Of a stretch of DNA of 64,000 nucleotides, positions 12,111 to 26,400 are shown piece after piece. Made by a program: the position numbers and the translations under genes. The stretch covers positions 10,003,793 to 10,067,792 of the forward strand of contig OZ024798.1 of the NCBI GenBank assembly GCA_964017045.1, read 5' to 3'. The stretch's first letter is position 1; the number at the start of each line of letters is the position of its first letter. The notes beneath the pieces are model-generated. The model was given only the letters and a program-made list of their open reading frames with translations, was not told where the DNA came from and made no database searches. This DNA is from Omphiscola glabra (lineage: Eukaryota > Mollusca > Gastropoda > Lymnaeidae).

Positions 12111-15100
12111 CAACAATGTAGTTCTACACAGGTTCTGTAATCAAAACCCAATTCACAGGCACTATTTTTAGACATCCGGCTGTTTGTTAATATTTTAGAA
12201 AACGCATTTTTAAAAAAAATAGAGTGAATATCCCTCAAGAATTAATGTTAGTCATGAAAACAAAATGCAGTGTTTTTGCTACACTGTCAATTATTTTGTA
12301 GTTCAAATCAGTTTTAAATTAATCCCAGAACGATTTGCGTGATTGTGTTTTTAATTACAGTTTTATAAAGTTTATATTTGCAATCTTAAAAAGAAAAGTT
12401 AAAAAAAATGAAATGTGTAGTAAATACGGTAGCGGTTAAAAATAAATTTAAAAATGATAGTCCTGCTACTCAAACAATTGTAGTTCTGTCTTTACAATTG
12501 ATAGTCTAAATGTTATACTTTCTTTTATCATTTCTGTCTAAGAATCTGAAGTTAGAAAAATAACTCACAAATTTTGAAAAAGCCTCTGTTCCTATCCGTG
12601 CAGATGGACGGCAGAGCCAGTGTGGTAATGGTTGTAAAATATTTGTACAAACATTTCTAAGCTAGTAAAATTGTAACTTATAATGGCAATGTCTGTTTCA
12701 GCTTATCGATTATTATTTATTTCCTTCTCTGGCTTACCGTATTTCTCCCCTCATGCCTCAGTGTCTGCAGTCGAGGAGAGGGAGCAGTTTCTTGTAAAAA
12801 AATTATTTGGCTTAATCTGCACATTCTAGTGTTGTACGTACGTTGTAGCGGTTTATGATATGAAGTTCATGACAAAAGCAGTACATTTGGTCTGAGCATT
12901 TTTCCTTTCATGTGTCATCTAATGAAAAACTGAAACCCAATTGAATATCCTTGAATTAACATAGATTTTACTACCGGTACCTATTATATTAAGCTAACGA
13001 GAGAGTGTCTGTTGCAAAGCAAGTAAGTGTATCATCCAAGGTTTTACATAGGCTCCTGTGCTCCAATTAAACCTGCCATAGTTTATATATATATATATAT
13101 AGCTTGTACTTTTTCTTCGTTGAAGCTAGTGAACGTCATGACAACAATTTGAAACCTGGAGTTGAAACCTAATTTCTATGGCCATCAGCTTGCTGTGACC
13201 TAATATCACATAAGCCCAAGCCTTAGTCTATGATTGTGTGTGGGCATTTGGAGTAATGTTCTCGTCCTCTACGTCACCCTATCCAGCAAGCGTTCATTTA
13301 GATAGCATTGTATTTCACTTAGATATGCACACACTTTCATAGGTCAGCTTGACATTGTGCTTTGCTTGTGGTTTTTTCTTATGTGGAAGTGTAAGAAAAC
13401 CATCTTGTGATAATTTTTTTTCTTCAAGCATTTATCAGTCACATGAATTTAAAAGGAAACATGTTCTGGTTTTTTTTTTAGTTATTTAGTTTGAACTGAA
13501 ATGCATTAGGAATCTGCAGCTTGATACTGCCCCTTCCACTCTAGTCATATATTATAGTTTAGAATACAGTACCTAAAAATCCTCTAGATCCACTACACAC
13601 ACACGCACAATTTGTAAAGCCTTTTCAGTTTCAGTGTATGTTTTAGAAATATACATCATTACCGAGCTTCATATCGTAGGACTAAATTATACCTTCTCTG
13701 TAAAAGTTATGTTAATTTAATCATCTTCCATAGGTTTCCTTTGAATTTATATAGGTAGAATGCATACATTAGCTAAATGAGTTGTTGCTAGAGAATTATT
13801 CTTTGGGGACTTAAGTTCTGTGGCTCTGATGACATCACAAAATTTCTGTGACTGTGAGTTTCTATACACAGAAACCTGTCACGATTGATCACAAACTCTT
13901 CTACTGTGTTGTTGTTTTTTGCGGGGACACCAATTCTGTTAAAGCCCAATTTTTCAGTCAACCGGTGTTTATCAAATAATCATTCTTGTCATCTCTGCTA
14001 TTTTTTTTTTTAAAGCCTACTGAATTGAACTGCTAACAAGTTTGCTAATTATACCTGAGGATTGTGTGCGCTTGTATATATGGCTTTGTGTAACGGTGTT
14101 TGTGTAGTTGGGAATCAGTGCTATTTCATATACTCTGCATTGGCTTTTTTTTTCCTTCTTGACCTTTGTTACTGCAATTAATAAATAATATTTATTTAGC
14201 CAAAGTTACCGTTTAGCATAGATTTATTTGTGCGTAGGAAAAGATTCAAATTGTTTCCTTAATAAATAAAAATGCTCCAGCTTTTTTTTTTCCTTAATGT
14301 TTTCTGCGGTTGCGTCTTTTAAAGTGAAATTTTTTTTTGATGTGACGGTGTTATAATGTTCATCCAACATTATCCAATCCCCCCCCGAACACGGGCCCTT
14401 TGACTATAACAATTTAAAAAATGTTTGTCTTTAGTTCAAAACAAATGGAAATCACAACCAAAACAAAACCCCGTTTCACAATGTAATTTGATTTCAATCA
14501 AATTTGAAGAGAAGTTAACATAAGGGGGCTCCATGCATGGTGAAAAGGACTTGAAATTGAAATGAACATTCTGTTACCTCATACTTGTTAAAAGCTTTAA
14601 TACATTTTTTTTTTCCCTCTTGTGAATATTTGTAGTGTAACACGTTATCTGGGTTGAAATGTGATCTTTTTTGTCTACCAATATGTTTGATATGCAGTTT
14701 GGTCAGGTGGGTTCCACCCAGTAGATACTTCATCAAATGCATATTGTAGTAGACATACATTGTGAATTAAAACATTATTTTTTATCATTAATTAAAATTA
14801 CTTGTCCTGAAAGATTTGGACCCTTCTCTTAGTTATGAGATGATATTCTGTCCTCTTACAAAAATGTTTATTTCTTTGCATCCACTAGTTATTATTGGGT
14901 TGGTATATGTTTAGTGTGTATGAGTACATTAATAGTAACTGATAGCTAAATTGTATTATTTTAATCATCCAATTGTATATTTTCTTGAAAGCTCTTAGTT
15001 TATTACAATTGGCTTATGTTTGTAATTTTATGCCCTCAAATATTTGTTTTACCTCAACATTAACACATCTTTCGATCATAAATTATGTAAATATACTCCA

Positions 15101-16218
15101 CGTAGGAGATACTTTTGGGGGTACTTAGGCATAATATCCGTCTTTAGGCACGCACATAAAATTTTTTAAATCGCAGAAAAAGATATTTTTAACCAAAGCA
15201 GCAACATTTTTATCCCATTTCATGACACATTGTATTATTTATCTATCATGTCAGGATTTTTTTTTTTTTAATTTTTTAAACTTCTAGAAGCTACAGGAAG
15301 TTTTAAAGAAACTGACATTCATGTAAATTATTCATTGCTCTACAATCTATATCAATCACACTCTGACTTGCTCATATCTGTAAATTCAAATTTTATGTTT
15401 TTTAAACTCTGTATATTTTTTTTTCTGGATTTACTCAACATTTAAGTTTTTCAAACGTGAACGAACTGAGTGCTGAGATGCTTTTTTTTTGTGTTTTTTC
15501 TTTCTTTCTTTTATGTCTAGAATAAAACACAAATGGCATTTTAAACTTTTAAAGATATTAAAAACAGTCCCTTAAAAATTAAATGATATGTCAACTCTTT
15601 TGGGTTGTGGCTTGTTCCCATCATTTGTGCACAATGCATTAGAATTTCTCGCCTTTGTCAAGTTTGATTTACTTTTTTTTCTTTAGAATGCAGCAGTCAT
15701 GAAAAAGTGCATTGCATTGTAAAGATGGACTAGACCACACAATTGTTTTTTTAAAAAATTCTTCAGTTATTATATGAAAAGAATTAATTAAATTTTTTTT
15801 TTTGTAAAAAATTATAAAACGTTTTGTTATACAAGCTTCAAACAAGTAAAAACTAGCGTACTGGCAACACTGATATGGTTAGCCATTACAACCAAGGTGA
15901 AATTGAAAGTACTTATTTGAAAAATCTATTGCCAATGTAAGGTGACTTATTTAACAGCTAGTCCACATGGTGTGTATCCTTTGGAATTATGATGTGAACT
16001 AAAAACAGTTCTATTTTGTTTGCCTTTGTGGGACACTTGTTTGACTAAAATATAACTTTTATCAGGCATGTTTCATAAATTTATATTTTGAAAAGCTTGG
16101 CAGTGAGACAATGAAATGAACTTTAAAAAATTAAGGCCAACTTGGTCTTTGTTGTAAAAGAATTAAATGGCTCAAGTTTTTTGCAGTACAGCAGTGTCGA
16201 TTAATGTCTTAATCCAGC
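12111..16218. other. AT-rich non-coding DNA
   Basis: Many T runs and a TA microsatellite at about 13085-13101 are visible. I found no frame with recognisable protein features and no RNA gene. Confidence 0.55.
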
Positions 16219-16486
16219 GTAGGGTTGCACCGACTAATAAAATAAACGAGTCTGCTATTTTGACGATTAATCGGTTTCATCCATTTTTTTCCCCAAAGTA
16301 ACCAACTTTTTGATATCAGATAATGTCCCATAGATGTTAGTGGTAAATATTTTTAATAAATCAAAGTTCACCCAAAAAAATAGATTAATTTAAGTTCCCA
16401 GACAGGCTTGCTATCATTACATTTATTTTTTCCCCACTTTGTGGATGGTTGATAATTGCAGAATTTGATTATTGGTGCAACCCTGA
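16219..16486. mobile_element. Probable hAT-like MITE
   Basis: The ends are inverted copies of AGGGTTGCACC (TAGGGTTGCACC at 16220 and GGTGCAACCCTGA ending at 16486). There are about 268 bp of AT-rich, non-coding DNA between. I could not find a clear target duplication. Confidence 0.6.
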
Positions 16487-17215
16487 TGCCCTTTGCACTC
16501 TGTCTTGTTATTAAGGTTTAAGAGTTATTTACACATTAACAGTTTTCAGTTGATTTTTTTTTTATTTAAACAGTCATGTCTTAGAAGAAACAATATTACA
16601 GAGAGAAGAAATTATATTTCTGGTTAATTGTCTATCAGCTGTCTTAAAGCAAAGAGTGCATTTAATAAAGCATTGTGCTGTGTGTGCTGGTACTGAAATC
16701 ATTGTCCTTGAATACTTGCAGGTAGGTGTTATTGTTGTCATTTCAAAGTAATTTTATGATTTGTTTTTTTTAAAACCCAATTCATCAACAAAACTTTAAA
16801 ACAAAAATAATAAAGCTGAATATTGAAATTGTCTTCTTGTTTCATTTTTTTTTTTTTAAATTGAAAGTGTTATTTATGTGTGTGTGAAAATTAAAATACA
16901 TTTATTATTTGCCTGCTATTTGACCCAAATGGTATGTGGATAAGAGAGAGAAAAAAAAAAAAGATAACCCTTGGTGTCTATGTGAAAACAGTAGCAATAA
17001 TCAATAAATGAAATTGATCAAGAGAAACAATAATAATTTAACTATAAATTTAATACCAGCAACCAATTTTACATATTAATTTTCACTCATTCAAACTCGG
17101 TAATTTTTCTTCCAAGCTGTTCACTTTCACCCAGCTTCTCTATTAAATGAATGTACATGCAGCTGCCATTTACACACCAACACATTCTCATTCTCTTACA
17201 TTCTAGCAAGTAAAA

Positions 17216-17420
17216 TCATCTTGTCCCTCCCAGCAAAGCTAAGACTGCGGCTTCCTCTTGCTCTATATCTTCTGCTCCGATTTCACTTTCATTACCAGAA
17301 GCTTGGTCTCCATCAAAACTCTGATCATCTTCAGCCACCGCACCATCATCTGAGCTATCATCTTGAATGTCTACTTCGTCCGAGACATTTGCAACGACTT
17401 TTCGTTTTTTGGGCAGGGGT
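17216..17420 (-). CDS. DDX10: DDX10 terminal coding exon
   Basis: It starts [20 protein letters not shown], where PKKRKV has the form of a classical nuclear localisation signal, and ends [10 protein letters not shown] with a TGA. A TTTATT at 16901-16906 is a candidate poly(A) signal on this strand. Confidence 0.9.
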
Positions 17421-20400
17421 CTAAACATTGGTGTATATAAAAAAATTTATTGCACTACATATTTAACATTTAAATACTTAAGAATGGTACCAGTACTTAA
17501 ATGTGAGTGTAATTTTGGCACTGACTTAAATTATCTTTATGAAAATTTAAAATCCTGACTGTTAAATAGACTAAATTAATTATGGTTGGGGGGGGCGGGG
17601 GTGTTTGTGTGTTTGACCCATAAGAAACTCAACTCACTCATCATCTTCTGTTTCATCAGCTTGAGCATTATCTGAATTCTCTTCATCAGACTCAGACTGG
17701 TCATTATCTGATTGTTCAGTGTCTTTCTCATCATCACTCAGAGCACTCTCCTCAGGCGTGCCTAAAACTACTTCATTCTCTGTAGCCTATTTTGGAATGA
17801 TATACAGAAATAATGAAATTTAACAGGAAATGGTTAGCTTGCAATCAGTTTTTTTTAACACAATTAATCAAACATAATTAATCAATCTATTATTATAATA
17901 ATAATATATGAGTATATTATTCAATGAACAAAAGGGACCCTTGTCAGTTTGCTCATTTGATTCCAACCCTACCCAAGTCTATTCTTACTTACAGATTGCC
18001 CTCGTTTCTCCATCTCAGCCAAGCGTCTTTTTTCCTTTAATTTCAGCCTTTGTTCCTGCATTAGAATAAATACACAGATAAGCAAATAAGCAATGCTCAT
18101 GGGTGAGAACCATTATAGCAACAAACAAAAAAACTGATGGGATCGCTCAGTCTTGAATATAACATTAAAATCATAACAGTTGTTTAGTAGCCTAAATAGA
18201 AAATAATTTTTCCTTCTCTGATATCCCAATCATTTTTCTTTGATCAGTTCAAGTTCACTGTTGAATTCAGGTTCATTGGTATAATTATTATTATTATTAT
18301 TATAAGAAGTTTTCTATAGCACGGTACCCCAACCGAGGGCTGGGCTCACCACGCTGTACATGTAATTTAACAAACATAATCATGAACTTAAAAAATTAAC
18401 ATACATTAACCCTTTACAGTTCGATGCGCCCGAAATGCACCGATTTTTTCCTTAAGCCTACAGTCCGTTGCGGCCAAACCCGCCCGCTTCGCCCCCCTGC
18501 GAGGTTGTTTACTTTCGTTCTTAGCACAGCGGAAATCCATTGTGCATTACTATTTATAGTTCTACCGGAAGAAAGCCTCGTTGTCGGCATTTATTTTGAT
18601 ACTAGTTTGACCGCGGTGTCTTTAGGGGCTGATTTTCTACAATTTTTTTAAAAGTTGCGATTTTTTCGCTGTAAAAAATGGCTATCGAAGCCTTGTATAC
18701 AATTTTGAAAGAACTTAGGACTAATGAAGCTTCACTATTTCATAAATCTAGTGTCCCTGAAACTGTTTTTTGGTGCAACTTTTGCTTTAATCATTTCTTT
18801 GTATTTAGGTATTTTTTATTTTATTTTCTTGCTTATAGTTTATTTTCTGTAAATTAATTAGATAAAGAACCTTCATTTAGAATGGAGTTATGACCCTTTG
18901 CTTGGTCGCTGGGATTAGACAAGGCTGAATAGGCTTGGACTGTAAAGGGTTAATTAAATAAAACAAAACAAATGTGTATTCGCTCCAACCATTTCATAAA
19001 TTTTTAAATGTCAAGCCATGGACGGCACCCAGCAGTATCATCTATCGGTCAGAGGGGGGTGGGAAACAGGATAGTAGAGTTTAAAAAGATGTGTTTTGAG
19101 TGCATTTTTGAAGGCTGTGGTGGTTGGTATATTGAGGATGTGTAGTGGAAGAGAATTTCATTGTTTGGGGGCACAGTAAGAGAAAGATCTTTCACCGTAT
19201 GTTTTTCTTTGAGTCTTGGGGACAGAAAGAATATTTGCGTCTACGGAGAAGCGAAGCTGTCGAAGGGTTGAATAGACAGGGCGAAATTCAGTTAGATAGG
19301 AAGGGCAGGAATTCGAGAAAAAGTTGTGGCAAAAAAACAGAGAGTTTGTACAGGGATCACGTTTTTTTGCCTTTAAAACTAGCCTAGCAGCTGAGTTTTG
19401 AATGATCCTAATTTTCTAACATGAGCTGAAATAACATTTTAGTGCTCCATTTCAGCTGAACTTTACCAAACATATCCCTAAGAGTTTAAAAGTCCAGGTT
19501 AAATCAGAATTTTTTCCAAATGTTTTAATAATTTGACTCACCCTGTGTTGCTCTTTGATTCGCTGCCTTTGAAGTTCTTTGTCTGTCTTGTCTCGCTCTC
19601 TCATTCTCTCCTTGGCCTGATCAATGTTCAGCCCACCGGCATCGTCATCACTCTCCTGTCCCTCCACCTGTTTCAAAAAACAAAAAAAAACATATATAAG
19701 CAAAGAATACCCAAGAGTACATTCAAAACTTAGACAGAGTGTTTTAAACTTAAAAATAATGGAGCATACTTTTAACACACAAAAAAAATAATTAAATTTA
19801 CTTGCTTTATTAAAATAATGCCAATTACATGTCAATAAAGTATTTATAATATAGTAACTTTCAATTTTTTTTTAAAAACTTTGGTTACAAATCATGTACA
19901 CACGTAAAAACCACTGAGCATCATTTTGGTGTTAAAAACTTCTTGTTTCATTCTTTTCATTTTGAATATATATATAATAATATTCTGCTGTTTTATTGTT
20001 ATTTTTTCCATAGTTATTTAAAGGGATAATACTACAAGCTTAACCTTTGGTGGAAAAATTTGTTTTTCGACTCGACTGACAAGCTTTTAAAATACATTAA
20101 AATTAAAATGTCTTACATTGCCTTCCTCATCAAAGGTGATCCTGGTTGTGTATTTGAGCAGCTTTAATTTCTCCCTGGCTATGGACTTTTTCTTGGATGA
20201 CCTCGTCTCCTCAACCAGCGCAAGCTGTTTAAAACGAGGTTCAAATATGAATTTTCATGGCTACAACAGCTTCAAATGTAACATAACTGAGCTTCTCATT
20301 TCTCAAAGAACAGAATTTTTCATCTGCTTTTTAAAAAAAACAAACTGACAAATAACTCTCAACTTTGATCAACAGGCGACTGACCTGCTCATTGTCACCG

Positions 20401-23400
20401 GGGCTCTCTTCATTTTCACCTGGCTTGACGTCTTTAACCACATTGTAAATGTCTTCGTCATTGTCATCATCATCATCGCTATTTATACCAAAACTATAGA
20501 AAAAAGAAAAGTCAACTTATTGTTAGTGGCAGATGCTATTTGATTTGTCATAAAAGTTCCCCCCCTTTTCTTCTTTTATACTTCCATTTTTTTTATTTTA
20601 TAGGTTTTTCATTACTAATTGATATTTAAAATCAAACATTTCTACTTGCTTCTTACATATTAAATCTTGAATTTTTTTACAAATTCACTTCAAATAATCA
20701 CACAACTCACTTGAGAGTTTTCTTATTTGTCAGCCATTTATTTACAACCCCTTCATTGTCACTGCTTGTTTCATCCTCAGAATCATCATCATCTTCTTCC
20801 TCTTCGCCACCACTCTCATCATCTTCCAGTGCACTTGTCTTTAACGCTGTTGCAGGGGCCCCTGTTGATGATTCTGATTTTGTCTTCTTGTCCAGGAAAG
20901 GGAGTTTAGGCGCTTGCACTAAACCTAGAGATCTGGATGGGGCAAAACATTGTTTAAGCTTATCTTCTCTACTCCATTCACAGGCAGTGGAAGAGTTCTG
21001 CCATAATCCTTATCTTCAGAATACATGCGGTTAAAGGGAAGTAAAAACAGTCACTAAAAAATAATTACCAGATCTGTTTACCCCCAAACTCTTAAAATCG
21101 TACTACATCATCACAAAATCGTTCAATACATTATCTTAATAGTAAAAAAAATAAACACACAGTGTATATAATTTATGTGATGCATGCACCTCAAAAATAG
21201 TACATTGTATGCGCCAAAATGTAAGAGTAAACAGGTCTGAAATATGTAGCTCTACTTACGCAGCAAATGCCTCCAAGTCAACACTTTGGAAACTTGATTT
21301 GTCAAGCACATAAAGGGTCTTCATCACAGATATAAATGCCTGTTAGAAAAGCAAGATTTGTTTTCAACATTCATTAACTATTGTTAGATAAAAATGGAAT
21401 GCTGGAGCTGAAAAGGAAATTAGCATATCTTTGAATAAATTAAACATGTTGTTTTTTTTTAAATCGGTGACAAAAATAGAAACATAGAAATATCAATTTT
21501 AACACACACAAAAAAAAACAAGAAGAAATCAATGTTAAGTATTACCCATTATTACCTTCTGAGCATTGTCTTTAAGATCTTTATCAGCTGCACACAGGCT
21601 CTCCAGCTTTTTGGTGACATCAAACATACGATTCTTGTTTACCCTAAAAGGCAGCATTAGGAAAAAACACTGATTTAGTGTGCAAGACTTTTACTTTAAG
21701 CTAATAGCACAGAGGGACAGTTGCATCAATATTGGAGATGAACAATGTCGGGAGACTTAACCAGACTTCGCATGGGCTGTAGCGCCACGGGGGTGGGTGG
21801 TAGACAGGTGACAAACACAGAACTAGAATAAGAATTTACAAAGTTTTCACTCACTTGAGCTTGACTATCGGTATTTTCCTTTTCACCAGGTCCTCGGCCA
21901 TTTTCTTTTCTTCAGAGGGCAGCAGCAAGAGTAAGGCTTCACCCACCTTCTCATACCTGGTGAAAACATTGTTTTATAAACAATCTTGCAAACTGACAAC
22001 CTCTTTGGAACTCATTTTCAAATTATCAAAATGAAATATAAACATTGGTCGTAAATCATGTGTCGTTTGATTTTGTAAGATGAAGTGAATTTTTTCAAAA
22101 AGGCACACGGTCGGGGAAAACCTGAAGAAAAAAAATATGATGTAACAAACTGTGAAGTTGTCAGCAAAAGCCTCCTCCAGTGAACAACAGTGCAGCACCC
22201 TCCAGTGAACAACAGTGCAGCCTCCTCCAGTGAACAACAGTGCAGCCCCCTCCAGTGAACAACAGTGCAGCCTCCTCCAGTGAACAACAGTGCAGCCTCC
22301 TCCAGTGAACAACAGTGCAGCCCCCTCCAGTGAACAACAGTGCAGCCTCCTCCAGTGAACAACAGTGCAGCCTCCTCCGGTGAACAACAGTGCAGCCCCC
22401 TCCAGTGAACAACAGTGCAGCCCCCTCCAGTGAACAACAGTGCAGCCTCCTCCAGTGAACAACAGTGCAGCCCCATCCCGTGAACAAGAGTGCAGCCCCC
22501 TCCCGTGAACAACAATGCAGCCCCCTCCCGTGAACAACAGTGCAGCCCCCTCCAGTGAACAACAGTGCAGCCCCCTCCAGTGAAAAACAGTGCAGCCTCC
22601 TCCAGTGAACAACAGTGCAGCCTCCTCCAGTGAACAACAGTGCAGCCTCCTCCAGTGAACAACAGTGCAGCCTCCTCCAGTGAACAACAGTGCAGCCTCC
22701 TCCAGTGAACAACAGTGCAGCCCCCTCCCGTGAACAACAGTGCAGCCCCCTCCAGTGAACAACAGTGCAGCCCCCTCCAGTGAACAACAGTGCAGCCCCC
22801 TCCCGTGAACAACAGTGCAGCCCCCTCCCGTGAACAACAGTGCAGCCCCCTCCAGTGAACAACAGTGCAGCCCCCTCCAGTGAACAACAGTGCAGCCCCC
22901 TCCAGTGAACAACAGTGCAGCCCCCTCCAGTGAACAACAGTGCAGCCCCCTCCAGTGAACAACAGTGCAGCCCCCTCCCGTGAACAACAGTGCAGCCCCA
23001 TCCCGTGAACAACAGTGCAGCCCCCTCCAGTGAACAACAGTGCAGCCCCCTCCAGTGAACAACAGTGCAGCCTCCTCCAGTGAACAACAGTGCAGCCTCC
23101 TACAGTGAACAACAGTGCAGCCCCCTCCAGTGAACAACAGTGCAGCCCCCTCCAGTGAACAACAGTGCAGCCTCCTCCAGTGAACAACAGTGCAGCCCCC
23201 TCCAGTGAACAACAGTGCAGCCCCCTCCAGTGAACAACAGTGCAGCCTCCTCCAGTGAACAACAGTGAAGCCTCCTCCAGTGAACAACAGTGCAGCCTCC
23301 TCCAGTGAACAACAGTGCAGCCCCCTCCAGTGAACAACAGTGCAGCCTCCTCCAGTGAACAACAGTGCAAATAGAATTTAAAAAGTGCAGGAAAACAACA

Positions 23401-26400
23401 ACAACAACAAAAACTAGGTAGTGCTCCAGAGCACTTCGAGATGATAGGGTTTTGCTTTTTTTTTTTTCATCAGATTTTTCCCCTTTGCTGTTTTTTAAAT
23501 TCTCTATTGCTTCATCCTGAACACGGAGTCCTCCCCATATTTCACTAAGATGAAGTGAATGATTAGCTGTTAGAGAGCCTAAGTAAGGCCTTATTGGTGC
23601 TCATTTATGAAACTCTTAAAATAAACAGTAGACTGACCTTGCGGTACGTCCGACTCTGTGAATGTAAGTGTCCACATTTTCTGGCTTATCCACCTGTATA
23701 ACCCAGTTCACCACAGGGAAATCTGTTATATTTCATGAAAGTAATTAATGCAAGTCTAATACATCTTGTCAGATGGAAAACAAGAGATGTGGAGATGGAA
23801 AGAGCATGAAACAAAAGAAGTGGAGGTGGAAAGGGCATGAAACAAGAGAAATGGAGATGGAAAGGGCATGAAACAAGAGAAGTGGATATGGGAAGGGCAG
23901 GAAACAAGAGAAGTGGAGATGGAAAGGGCACAAAACAAGAGAAATGGAGATGGAAAGGGCATGAAACAAGAGAAGTGGAGATGGAAAGGGCATGAAAAAA
24001 GAGGATATAAATTCAGACATAAATGAAAGTACCTAGGCCACGAGCAGCTACATCAGTAGCCAGTAACACAGCATGCTGTTTACGGGAGAAGCTGTTGTAA
24101 ACCTCCATGCGTTGATGCTGTTTCATGTGTCCATGTAAACATAAGATGGTGAGACCAGGATGCATCTTCCTCAGCACCTGGTACAGGTAGCGAGTCTGTA
24201 GAAAGCACAAAACAAAAATGTATATTTGCCCTCACTGAGTCTCCTCAGTTGTGTGAACTGGAATAGTAAAAATAAATGCCTGAATCAGCAATTTGATCTC
24301 TATCTCAACAATCTGTTAAAGTGTCCAATGTACTGCACATTAAGTAAGCAAAACAAATTCCAATAGCTCTACTATTTTTTGGATTGTTTACAACACCATA
24401 ACATTAGAACATAATTTGCTGTATTTAGTGTAGATGTGAGTAACGTGAATAGGCAGGGGAGCACACGCGGGGGGAGGGGGTAATAGGGAACCTGGAATAA
24501 GAATAGGACACGGTTGGGGGGGGGGGCAAGTTAGTGTAGGGGAGGAGGAAGATGTAGTTTTGGGATGAATTTGGTCAAAGGTTTGGGGTTGAGGGGGATG
24601 CTGCTGAGAGGAACAAGTGTTTGGGAGGGTATGATGAGAGGAACAGGTGTTTGGGAGGGTGTGATGAGAGGAACAGGAGTTTGGGAGGGTGTGATGAGAG
24701 GAACAGGTGTTTGGGAGGGTGTGATGAGAGGAGCAGGTGTTTGGGAGGGTGTGATGAGAGGAACAGGTGTTTGGGAGGGTGTGATGAGAGGAACAGGTGT
24801 TTGGGAGGGTGTGATGAGAGGAACAGGTGTTTGGGAGGGTGTGATGAGAGGAACAGGTGTTTGGGAGGGTGTGATGAGAGGATCAGGTGTTTGGGAGGGT
24901 GTGATGAGAGGAACAGGTGTTTGGGAGGGTGTGATGAGAGTATATTGATTGGTTTAGGGGTTGGATAGGGTAAGGGGAAGAGGGGGCGGGGGAGATAATG
25001 GGGGAAGTCAGCAACACAGGACACATAAAAAATCAAAAAAATCCTTCACATTATAAGACCATTTATCTGGAGGCGTAGTTCCTATAATGGGGTTCTGGGT
25101 CACCAAGCGGTCTAAACTGGGTTAATCGAAAAAGCTGGTGGTCTAGAGTTCGATCCCCACCAAAGCCTAGAATCAAAAACATCTCTATCCCCCCCCCCCC
25201 CCCCCGGGATGATCCTCATTAACTTTGGACGATAACTCATCGAAGAGAAGGCAGACTCTGAATTCAAACCCTGACATGGAGTTCCGTAGGTGGACAACAC
25301 TGACACAAGGAAAACTTCTAGCAACTCCTGGGATGCCAATAGAGCTAGGCTGTCTCATCCCCATTTGGTGTTCCCTTGGGCCACCCTGGTGTGTGTGTGG
25401 GGAGATCTGGGTGGAGCCAGCTTATCCTCCTAGAGAGGAAATCCCTCAGGCCTTGTGACTTCGTACTGCGTAGTCACTCTGTCAGACCTGTTTACTCTTG
25501 CGACTTTGTCGTACAATGTACGATTTTGAGGTGTACACATCATATACACTGTGTGTTTATTTTCTACTATTAAGATAAAGTACTGAACTATTCTGTGATG
25601 ACATTGTACGATTTTTTAAGAGTTTGAGGGTAAACAGGTCTTCTGCTTTGTGACGGACGGATGCCAGGAAGAAAATTTTTTTTAAAACTCCAATCAATTA
25701 TCACCTGTTTACAACATGACAAGAAGGCGAGGATCTTCTTTTGCTTGTGGCTCTTGATAAACGACCAGAGGGTGTTTATTTTGTCCTGCATTTCACACAC
25801 AATGTAGCGCTGTGAATAGGAATAATAAATGAAATGCAACATGTGGAAAAAAAAATATTTACTTTTTTTTTTTTTTTTTTAAATCAATATTAATGTAAAC
25901 ACAATGAAAAGAATCCAGTTAAATTCCAACTCTTATCTTCAAGTCATTGAGTTTGAGCAGAAAAATTATGTACTAATATGCATAATTCACTTTCAAATTT
26001 AAATATTATTTCCCTCACCTGTTGCAGGCTTGTTGGTGTCGTCTCCTTGGCTTTTTCATGGACTGATACATAAATGGGCTTTTTCAGACTGAGTCTGGCT
26101 AAATCTTTAACAGACCTGACAGAGACAAAACAGGTTCACAACTCCATGAAGTAAATCAATTACTTTGAACATTTTAAGCCATTGGGTGAGAAAATACATT
26201 GTAAAAGTTTCACTTTTTTTAACTTGAGGCTCAAGTGAATTAAATAACTAATGCACAATGGAAAACAACTTACTTGGTTTGAGTGGCAGAGAACAAGAGT
26301 GTCTGCCTCTGCCTGGGGAGAGCTTCAATGATTGCGTTCATTGTGTCGGCGAAACCCATGTGCAGGATCTTATCAGCTTCGTCCAGCACTGGGAATAAAA

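Noticed and set aside
20711..21034. + strand serine-rich frame
   Set aside because: It is the antisense shadow of the acidic DDX10 exon.
21974..23370. Three overlapping long - strand frames of 300-460 residues
   Set aside because: They are artefacts of a stop-free 25-bp tandem unit lying in a DDX10 intron; all three frames spell the same cycle.
24565..25036. Frames with 10-residue cycles on both strands
   Set aside because: They are products of the 30-bp intronic minisatellite.
25088..25170. Functional tRNA gene
   Set aside because: A and B boxes are present but the arms do not pair into a proper cloverleaf, and a SINE body follows.
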